Shown: positions 1 to 8,076 of the stretch, piece by piece
Numbering within the stretch: the stretch's first letter is position 1
Layout of the letters: each line of letters opens with the position of its first letter
Source: Actinomadura roseirufa
Lineage (GTDB): Bacteria; Actinomycetota; Actinomycetes; Streptosporangiales; Streptosporangiaceae
Direction of reading: 5' to 3'
Assembly (NCBI RefSeq): GCF_900659635.1
Contig: NZ_CAACVB010000050.1
Coordinates: 1-39,170, forward strand
DNA length: 39,170 nucleotides
Position numbers and translations under genes: made by a program
The notes under the pieces: generated by a model
What the model was told of the DNA's origin: nothing
The model's database searches: none
Seen by the model: the letters and a program-made list of their open reading frames with translations, nothing else

Positions 1-184
1 GCGCAAAAAGCTGTTCAACCGCCACCACGCCAAAGTTCGCGCACTCGGAGAACAGGGCGCCGCCACCCTCAAACGCTGGCACATCCTCCGCCACGCGCGC
101 TGCTCACCCGCCCGGCTGACCGCCATCGTCCAGGCGATTCTCGCTCTGCACCATCACACCAACTGAGGTTGGAAAGAGCTCACT
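1..184 (+). mobile_element. Right end of an IS5-family-like insertion sequence
   Basis: The stretch comprises the transposase tail plus about 18 bases of GAGGTTGGAAAGAGCTCACT-like sequence directly after the stop codon. That is where IS5-like elements of actinomycetes carry their right inverted repeat. The matching left end lies outside the window, so the exact boundary and any target duplication cannot be confirmed. From 185 onward the sequence changes character and reads as Hint-domain toxin remnants, which is why the boundary is placed here. Confidence 0.5.
2..166 (+). pseudogene. C-terminal end of an IS5-like DDE transposase, cut by the window edge
   Basis: The frame starting at base 2 is open to a TGA at 164-166 and gives 54 residues beginning RKKLFNRHHAKVRALGEQGA and ending AILALHHHTN. 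The pattern F-N-R-x-H-A-K-V-R-A-L-G-E followed by a Trp/Leu-rich helix and a final short helix is the typical end of the IS5/HARBI-like (DDE superfamily 4) transposases common in actinomycetes. Only the tail is visible, so whether the element is intact upstream cannot be judged. The sequence straight after the stop (about 167-184) looks like the terminal repeat region of such an element. It abuts a toxin-gene remnant, which suggests insertion into that gene. Confidence 0.75.
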
Positions 185-455
185 GACCCCAAGACCGGCA
201 AGACCGAGGCCAAGACGTCGTCGGCGCCTACGGCGGTAGCAACTACAGCCAAGGTCTTCACTGCTTAAAGGACCTCCGCACACCCGCCCGTCCACAACCT
301 GACCATCGTCACCACCACACTATGTGTTGGCTGGTGCTATGCCTTTCCTCGTCCGCAATTGTGGCCGGTACGTGGATTTTGCACACGGCACTAAGTGTGC
401 TTCGGCAGAGAACATCGTTGCGGTGCCGGGAGGTTCCTGTCGATTCCTCTTCTGA
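185..455 (+). pseudogene. Degenerate polymorphic-toxin C-terminus (Hint domain end plus start of a toxin domain)
   Basis: Two pieces are readable in different frames. From 185 the translation DPKTGKTEAK matches the start of the Hint (intein-like) pretoxin domains found in actinomycete Rhs/YD-repeat and LamG-type secreted toxins. From about 318 the frame reads HYVLAGAMPFLVRNC, the canonical Hint end (YYVLAGxxPVLVHNC), followed by GRYVDFAHGTKCASAENIV and a stop at 453-455. The middle of the Hint domain (usually about 90 residues) is missing and at least two frame changes separate the pieces, so this is a dead fragment. The toxin start (HGT...SAENIV) resembles the beginning of ADP-ribosyltransferase-like toxin domains; that is inference from a short motif. 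Confidence 0.6.
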
Positions 456-479
456 CAGACTTGGGTTGATCTCGCTATC

Positions 480-848
480 ATGGCTGATGTGAGCGAGTAT
501 TCTGCCGAACGTGTCCGCGGGGTCGGCTTGCCGGAAGCTGTAAGGAGAGGGCAGTGGTGGGTTCATTCCTGGACTCTAACCGCACCGGCTGACATGTCCC
601 TTCTAGGCTTCGTCTCGCCGGCGCCCTTGCTTCCCCTGGAAGGGGCGTTTGTCTCGACCTGGTTCAGCGACGAGCGAGTGATTTTGTCTGTCTTTGGTGA
701 GGTCGAAATGATTACTGTGCCAGCCCTGGTCTATGCTTCGCAGATTGCGAGTGAAATAAATCGACTACTTGATGGTGTCGATTTGCTCATAGATGGAATC
801 GAAGGACATCAACTATTGGGAATGGTTTGCCGTGCAGACATAAAGTAG
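480..848 (+). CDS. Orphan 122-residue protein, possible immunity protein or part of a toxin remnant
   Basis: I do not recognise this protein. It starts 24 bases after the stop of the toxin remnant and has clearly lower GC than the flanking metabolic genes, as toxin/immunity cargo usually has. No convincing ribosome site precedes the ATG at 480. The first 30 or so residues (MADVSEYSAERVRGVGLPEA) could be leftover toxin sequence that has slipped into this frame. A GGAGAGGG sequence at about 543-550 could instead serve a start further in. The C-terminal two-thirds (FSDERVILSVFGEVEM... and INRLLDGVDLLIDGIEG) is more protein-like. Position directly behind a toxin remnant suggests an immunity gene; function is unproven. 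Confidence 0.35.
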   Translation: MADVSEYSAERVRGVGLPEAVRRGQWWVHSWTLTAPADMSLLGFVSPAPLLPLEGAFVSTWFSDERVILSVFGEVEMITVPALVYASQIASEINRLLDGVDLLIDGIEGHQLLGMVCRADIK

Positions 849-905
849 TAGGGGTCCTTAATTGCGAAATGGTCGAGCATCTATCGCATATTCAAAGGGG
901 ATCCC

Positions 906-1988
906 CTATTGGACTCGGTCACGTCCAGCTGGGGATGCGGGATGCGGTGGATCGGAGGGGACTTCTGTGGGGCGTAGGGAGGCGAATTCCTTGCGGAGTA
1001 CTGGGACTACCTGTTCGCCGAGGATGTCTAGTTGTTCCAGTACGGTTTTGAGTGACAGGCCGGCGTGGTCCATGACGAACATTTGCCGCTGGTAGTCGCC
1101 GAAGTAGTCCCTGGAGGCGAGGGTACGGTCGATGACCTGCTGGGGGCTGCCGACCGTGAGCGGCGTTTCGGCCATGAACTCTTCCAAGGACGGGCCGTGC
1201 CCGTAGACGGGTGCGTTGTCGAAGTAGGGGCGGAACTCGCGGACGGCGTCCTGGGAGTTCTCGCGCATGAACACCTGGCCGCCGAGACCGACGATGGCCT
1301 GCTCGGGTGCGCCGTGGCCGTAGTGGGCGTATCGGTGCCGGTAGAGGCCGATGAGGCGCTGGAAGTGTTCTTTCGGCCACAGGATGTTGCTTGCGAAGAA
1401 GCCGTCGCCGTAGAACGCGGCCTGTTCGGCGATCTCCGGTGAGCGGATGGAGCCGTGCCACACGAACGGTGGCACGCCGTTCAGTGGCCGGGGGGTGGAG
1501 GTGAATGCGGTCAGCGGCGTGCGGAAGTGGCTGGTCCAGTCCACCGACTCTTCGCGCCACAGCCGGTGCAGGAGGGCGTAGTTCTCGATGGCGAGTGGGA
1601 TGCCCTGGCGGATGTCCTTGCCGAACCAGGGGTAGACGGGTCCGGTGTTGCCGCGTCCCAGCACCAGGTCGACGCGGCCGTCGGAGAGGTGCTGGAGCAT
1701 GGCGTAGTCTTCGGCGATCTTGACGGGGTCGTTGGTGGTGATGAGCGTGGTGGCGGTGGACAGGATGAGGCGATGGGTGCGGGCGGCGATGTAGCCGAGC
1801 ATGGTCGTCGGTGAGGACGGGACGTGCGGCGGGTTGTGGTGCTCGCCGCTGGCGAAGACGTCGAGACCGACCTCTTCGGCCTTGAGCGCGACGGTGACCA
1901 TCGCCTTGATCCGCTCGGCCTCCGACGGGATCCGGCCGGTGGCCGGGTCCGCGGTGCGGTCTCCGACGCTGTAGATGCCGAACTGCAT
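906..1988 (-). CDS. LLM-class flavin-dependent oxidoreductase
   Basis: A 360-residue protein of the bacterial luciferase-like monooxygenase superfamily, which uses reduced FMN or coenzyme F420 in a TIM barrel. Visible family marks are the N-terminal strand MQFGIYS, the ASGEHH segment at residues 46-51, the TTxxTTNDPVKIAEDYAMLQ stretch around 79-99 and LSDGRVDLVLGRG around 101-113. Length matches the family. The start at 1988 (ATG) is preferred because GGGAG lies 7 bases upstream and the protein begins at the usual first strand; a longer open frame to 2057 adds only non-conserved sequence. It follows an SDR gene on the same strand after 163 bases, so the two may form a redox operon. Substrate unknown. 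Confidence 0.85.
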   Translation of the reverse strand: MQFGIYSVGDRTADPATGRIPSEAERIKAMVTVALKAEEVGLDVFASGEHHNPPHVPSSPTTMLGYIAARTHRLILSTATTLITTNDPVKIAEDYAMLQHLSDGRVDLVLGRGNTGPVYPWFGKDIRQGIPLAIENYALLHRLWREESVDWTSHFRTPLTAFTSTPRPLNGVPPFVWHGSIRSPEIAEQAAFYGDGFFASNILWPKEHFQRLIGLYRHRYAHYGHGAPEQAIVGLGGQVFMRENSQDAVREFRPYFDNAPVYGHGPSLEEFMAETPLTVGSPQQVIDRTLASRDYFGDYQRQMFVMDHAGLSLKTVLEQLDILGEQVVPVLRKEFASLRPTEVPSDPPHPASPAGRDRVQ

Positions 1989-2151
1989 GGGGCAACTCCC
2001 TACGATCCAGGTAGGTGGGGGCCGGTGCCGACGACTCCCCGCGAGGACGAGGAGCATCAGGGCGGGCGCCGTGGCCGTGCGGGCAGGCGTGCGCCCGCCA
2101 TGGTGAGCGGGGCCACGAGTCTGAAGGGGCTTCTGTCAGCGGAAGAAGAGG

Positions 2152-2889
2152 TCAGCGCGGGTGGGCGCCGCCGTCCAGGCTCAGCACCTGGTTGGTGAGG
2201 TAGCCGTTGCGCAGGACGGCCAGTGCCATGTCGGCGACCTCCTCGGGACGACCGAACCGGCCGACCGGCAGCGCGCGTGGGTCGGCGTTGCGGGGCAGCA
2301 TGGCGGTGTCGGCGATCAGCGTGGGCGCCAGGGCGTTGACCGTCACCCCGCGGGAGGCGACCCGGGGGGCCAGGAAGTGGGTCAGTCCGTGCAGGCCCGC
2401 CTTGGACGCGGCGTAGTCCGCCCCGACGATGCCGCCGGTGAAGGCGGCGGCCGAGGACATGAACAGCACGCGGCCGAACCCGCGCTCGGCCATGCCGGGG
2501 AGCGCCTGCTGGGCCAGCAGGAAGGGGGCGCGCAGGTTGATCGCGAGCGTGCGGTCCCATGCCTCCAGGTCGAGGTCGGTGTAGTCCTGCTGGAGCGCGT
2601 GGCCGGCGTTGGCGATGAGGATGTCGACCGGACCGCCGAGCGCGTCCGCGGCCTCGCGCAGCAAGCGTTCCGGGACGGCCGGATCGGCCAGGTCCCCCGC
2701 GAGTGCGACCGCGGCGACTCCCGCGTCCTGGGCCTCGGCCGCCAACTGTTCGGCCGCGTCGGGGTGTGCGCTGTAGGCGAAGGCGGTCTTGACGCCGGCG
2801 GCGATGAGGCGGCCGCCCAGCGCGCGGCCGATGCCGCCCGACGCCCCGGTGAGCAGGGCCACCTTGCCGGACAGGTCGAGGTCGGTCAT
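2152..2889 (-). CDS. SDR family NAD(P)-dependent oxidoreductase (FabG-like)
   Basis: A 245-residue classical short-chain dehydrogenase/reductase. The cofactor motif TGASGGIG is at residues 14-21, NAG at 94-96, the catalytic Ser near 145-146, and YAASK with Tyr159 and Lys163. The C-terminal part with PVGRFGRPEEVADMALAVL and LDGG is typical of FabG-like ketoreductases. The ATG at 2889 has GGAAGG 8 bases upstream. Divergently upstream, within 16 bases, starts the broken MarR-family gene, which would normally be the local repressor. The substrate is unknown; it may work with the LLM oxidoreductase downstream. Confidence 0.88.
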   Translation of the reverse strand: MTDLDLSGKVALLTGASGGIGRALGGRLIAAGVKTAFAYSAHPDAAEQLAAEAQDAGVAAVALAGDLADPAVPERLLREAADALGGPVDILIANAGHALQQDYTDLDLEAWDRTLAINLRAPFLLAQQALPGMAERGFGRVLFMSSAAAFTGGIVGADYAASKAGLHGLTHFLAPRVASRGVTVNALAPTLIADTAMLPRNADPRALPVGRFGRPEEVADMALAVLRNGYLTNQVLSLDGGAHPR

Positions 2890-2904
2890 TTAACGGCCTT
2901 CCAG

Positions 2905-3422
2905 ATGGATCAGGTCCACGGCCTCGGCAAGGACCTGTGCGCTGCGGTGCGCCTGGACGGGTTCACTGGAGACCGCTGACCGCGTCCAGCGCCTGGTCGA
3001 GCTGCAGTTGCGCGAGGCGGGCGAGCTGACCATGGTCCAGTACGAGATCCTGCACTGGGCCAACGAACGCACCGGGTCCCGGCTGTGCGTGACCGACCTG
3101 GCCGAACTCATGATCGGCTCTCGCAGCGGCCTGTCCTACCAGGTCGCCCAGCTGGAGAAGGCCGGCCTGCTGCGCCGCGAACCCGACCCCGACGACGAAC
3201 GCAGAACCGAGATCGCCATCACCGGCCGGGGCCGGAACCTGCTGCACAAGGCCGCACCGGGACACGTCGCCACCGTCCGCGCCGGGACACGTCGCCACCG
3301 TCCGCGCCGGGCTGATCGACGTCCTCGACGATCACCAGATCGCCGACACCATGGACACCACCAGGATCCACCTGCGGGCCATGATGCCTCTCACTCCACC
3401 CCGCAAACGCAAACCCCGCTGA
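2905..3422 (+). pseudogene. MarR-family transcriptional regulator, frameshifted
   Basis: The core reads DRVQRLVELQLREAGELTMV..., then VTDLAELMIGSRSGLSYQVA (winged-helix recognition part) and a wing (DPDDERRTEIAITGRGRNLL), which is MarR. Right after this, a 25-bp unit is repeated in tandem (3257-3281 and 3282-3306, plus five bases of a third copy). Because 25 is not a multiple of three the frame is lost. Removing one copy restores the normal ending, A-G-L-I-D-V-L-D-D-H-Q-I-A-D and a stop at 3420-3422. A second frame change probably lies near 2960, because the likely N-terminus MDQVHGLGKDLCAAVRLDG is in another frame. The gene is divergent from the SDR gene and probably once repressed it; it should now be non-functional. 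Confidence 0.75.
3257..3311 (+). repeat. 25-bp perfect tandem duplication inside the MarR gene
   Basis: Two identical copies of a 25-base unit beginning CCGGGACACGTCGCC occupy 3257-3281 and 3282-3306, followed by CCGGG of a third. The unit length breaks the reading frame of the MarR gene. It looks like a recent replication-slippage event because the copies are identical and the frame downstream is still clean. Confidence 0.9.
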
Positions 3423-3509
3423 CCGCCTCCGTCCCCGGGGTCCACCAGATCATCGTGATCGGACCGGCGGACGGCGGAACCCCTCCGCCCGCTGCCCCCT
3501 CCGGTCGGC

Positions 3510-3632
3510 TCAGCCCAGCATCCACAGCCCGCCGTTCAGGCGGCGGCAATGCCGGACGGCGTGCCCGCATTCGCCCGTGACAGCAAGGGCCGCACCAAGG
3601 TAGGCGGCACCGTTGAGGAACACTCGGCCCCC
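3510..3632 (-). pseudogene. Possible 3' remnant of an unidentified membrane-protein gene
   Basis: The minus-strand frame ending at a stop at 3510-3512 reads GGRVFLNGAAYLGAALAVTG, continues through ECGHAVRHCRRLNGGLWMLG and stops. It is fairly rich in G/C third positions (about 80 percent by my count), while upstream of about 3632 the same frame loses protein-like character. I do not recognise the family. It may be the end of a small hydrophobic protein stranded by rearrangement in this debris-rich interval. Weak evidence. Confidence 0.2.
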
Positions 3633-3635
3633 CAG

Positions 3636-3691
3636 GTGACCTCCACCGACCCAAGACCGGCCAGACCGGGGCCAAGGAAGTCGTCGGCGCA
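3636..3691 (+). pseudogene. Second Hint-domain scrap of a polymorphic toxin
   Basis: The bases around 3645-3690 are close to those at 185-217. They read VTSTD, then after a one-base loss KTGQTGAKEVVGA, the same V-x-x-T-D-P-K-T-G-K-T-E-A-K start of a pretoxin Hint domain seen at the left edge. Nothing after 3691 continues the domain. It is therefore a short frameshifted remnant of a second or duplicated toxin gene, located just upstream of two orphan low-GC genes. Confidence 0.45.
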
Positions 3692-3693
3692 CC

Positions 3694-3717
3694 CCCACCG
3701 GCGCGTTCGCCGGTGGG
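3694..3717. terminator. Strong hairpin with 10-bp perfect stem
   Basis: CCCACCGGCG and its exact reverse complement CGCCGGTGGG are separated by four bases (CGTT). No T-run follows on either strand, so intrinsic termination is only one reading. It lies in non-coding debris between the second Hint scrap and the low-GC gene pair. Confidence 0.4.
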
Positions 3718-3948
3718 ACATTCCCACCTGGGGTTTCGAGGGGTACACCAAGGTGTCGCCGACCGGTCATCCGCCCCGCGTCGGTCGCTCCGTCGCCATA
3801 GCGGCCGGCGGCATCGAAGTGCGCTACCTCCAGACGACCGGCTGATCGCTACACCGAACGTCATCCACGAACTGCATACCGGTTATCGTGGGGTTGCCGG
3901 TCTCCTCTGTCAGAGGAGAATAGGAACTCAAACCTGAGCGGTGGGAGA

Positions 3949-4464
3949 ATGGGCAGTTTGGCTACTTTCAATGGAAGGAGGGAGTTTCTGTTTGGGGCTG
4001 GTGTGTCTCTCGCCGGGACGTATCAATCCGCATGGGGGCTTACGGTCGGTGCGTCATGCGCCGACGTTCGGGAGTGGACGTGCGGCCCTCTGGCGATGTC
4101 ACCTGAGCCGAGCTATGAGTGGCCAGGCCCCGCTGCGGCTGATTTTGTGGCCTATGATTGGCGCGCGGTGAAGGTACTCCGGGAAGGTGATGGAAATATT
4201 GAGTTGTCTGTGCGGCTTGCGTCGACCGGAAGAACGTCTATTGACTATTTGCGAATCTTTGCCGTCCGCAGTGACTCCCTCTTGGTGATTGCCAGCTCAA
4301 GACGCTTGGTCCTGGTTGGGGATGACCTAGGTGAGCATGCATCTTATGAGCCGGACTCCCTTTTCTGTCGCCCGCCTGAGTTGAAGGATGATTCGCTTGT
4401 GCTCTATGAGCTCGACGAGAATGATCTAGGCGGTCATCCGATGCTCGGAAATGTCGCACTGTGA
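3949..4464 (+). CDS. Orphan 171-residue protein, possible immunity-type protein
   Basis: I do not recognise this protein. Its base composition is much lower in GC than the flanking genes, and codons ending in A or T are frequent, so it looks transferred. It reads as a soluble alpha/beta protein with alternating strands (SLLVIASSRRLVLVGDD, DSLVLYELDENDLGG) and no transmembrane segment; a mildly hydrophobic N-terminus is not a clear signal peptide. GGGAG lies immediately before the ATG, closer than ideal, so the start is uncertain. Its stop overlaps the GTG start of the next gene, so the two are translationally coupled. Context next to toxin Hint remnants suggests an orphan immunity gene; this is inference. 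Confidence 0.55.
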   Translation: MGSLATFNGRREFLFGAGVSLAGTYQSAWGLTVGASCADVREWTCGPLAMSPEPSYEWPGPAAADFVAYDWRAVKVLREGDGNIELSVRLASTGRTSIDYLRIFAVRSDSLLVIASSRRLVLVGDDLGEHASYEPDSLFCRPPELKDDSLVLYELDENDLGGHPMLGNVAL

Positions 4465-4859
4465 GTGAAGCGCTGGTTGCCGGGACTTTTTCGATCCCTG
4501 TCGATCACGGGCTGATCATCGTGGAGGATCCTGCGAGTCAGGCCGATCATGATGATTGGGATCCGTTCTGTGAGTTCGTGAGTGCTAAACCGGATTCTGT
4601 CTATCTTTCCGTTCGGCCGTCCGTGGACGGCCCTGTGGAAGTGATCATTGTTAAAGGGGAAGGTGGCCACGATAGGGCCTCCAGTCGATATTTTGAGGGC
4701 GCAATTCACGCCAAAGGGCTCTATCTGGTCATTCGTGATGCGGATGATGTGGTGAGGTTCTCGGTTCGTTGTGGGCCTGGAGAAAACTTGATTCGAATCA
4801 TGGTCGATGAGCCGGGCCTCGTTTCGTGCATGGTCGTCATGTTTCTCGGAGTCGCGTAG
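4461..4859 (+). CDS. Orphan 132-residue protein coupled to the preceding gene
   Basis: Unrecognised small protein with low GC like its partner. The GTG at 4461 shares bases with the TGA of the upstream gene (GTGA overlap), so the pair is one operon. The sequence is acidic, with strand-like segments such as GLIIVEDPASQADHDDWDPF, YLSVRPSVDGPVEVIIVKGE and GLYLVIRDADDVVRFSV, and no membrane span. The pattern of two small acidic, foreign-looking genes behind a toxin scrap matches the immunity-gene clusters left beside polymorphic toxins. A role in toxin neutralisation is a guess from context only. Confidence 0.55.
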   Translation: MSEALVAGTFSIPVDHGLIIVEDPASQADHDDWDPFCEFVSAKPDSVYLSVRPSVDGPVEVIIVKGEGGHDRASSRYFEGAIHAKGLYLVIRDADDVVRFSVRCGPGENLIRIMVDEPGLVSCMVVMFLGVA

Positions 4860-5265
4860 GAAAACACTTGAAATCTCGTGTTGGCCGGTCCGGGGATCCC
4901 GCGAGCGGGGGAGGAGGGGCGTCCGGGGTCTTGACGGGTGGTCGCGACCGCCGCGGTGCGGGCTGATGTTGTCGGGCCCGGCTGTGCGGCCGTGCTGGTG
5001 GGCGCGGCGGGGAGCGTGTGGGGGTGCAGGTAGCTTGATGTCGAGATAAATTGGGGATAGCTTGACGTCGAGAGAAGACCTGCGGAAGTTAGGCGGCCCT
5101 GATTCCCGGTCAGGACGGTGACTAGGGCAGGATCGAGGCAGATGAGCATCCGTCCCGCCGTGCGCGCCGCGCCGGTTCGCGGGCGGCCGTGTTGAAGATC
5201 GAGACGCAGAGCGCCGCGCGGTCATGTCCCGGACCGGACGTGCGGTGGCGACCGAGGAGGAGTCC
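4860..5265. other. Intergenic region upstream of acnA
   Basis: About 400 bases without a gene. The first part is GC-rich with no obvious content. 5032-5073 contains two near-identical dyads described separately. The region from 5074 to the acnA start should hold the acnA promoter and leader, but I cannot pick a convincing -10/-35 pair. Confidence 0.5.
5032..5073. promoter_or_regulatory. Twin operator-like repeats upstream of acnA
   Basis: AGCTTGATGTCGAGA (5032-5046) and AGCTTGACGTCGAGA (5059-5073) differ at one base and are 27 bases apart. Each contains an imperfect dyad around CTTGAYGTCGAG. Such paired sites usually bind a dimeric repressor or activator. They lie about 190-230 bases before the acnA start, so a role in aconitase control is plausible; the regulator is not in the window. 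Confidence 0.5.
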
Positions 5266-8031
<2,766 letters not shown>

Positions 8032-8044
8032 CCCGCACGCCGAG

Positions 8045-8076
8045 ACGGGCCGCCTCCCTACCGGGGGGCGGCCCGT
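8045..8076. terminator. Bidirectional terminator between acnA and the NACHT gene
   Basis: ACGGGCCGCCTCCC pairs with GGGGGGCGGCCCGT over 14 positions (one G-T pair) around a TACC loop. It starts 14 bases after the acnA stop. The TAG of the convergent NACHT gene (8058-8060) falls in the hairpin top, so one structure can end both transcripts. Confidence 0.75.

Larger units (their letters stand above)
3423..3948. other. Intergenic debris region
   Basis: Between the MarR pseudogene and the orphan gene at 3949 I see no intact gene. It holds a possible minus-strand gene tail (3510-3632), a Hint-domain scrap (3636-3691) and a hairpin (3694-3717). From about 3840 GC falls and the sequence leads into the low-GC gene pair. 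The overlapping open frames here show no consistent coding signal. Confidence 0.5.

Noticed and set aside
2057..2560. Minus-strand open frame between the LLM and SDR genes
   Set aside because: It overlaps most of the SDR gene in a different frame and is Arg/Pro-rich shadow sequence.
3941..4171. Alternative plus-strand frame at the start of the 3949 gene
   Set aside because: Overlaps the longer 3949-4464 frame, which is coupled to the next gene; the alternative ends within it and has no partner.
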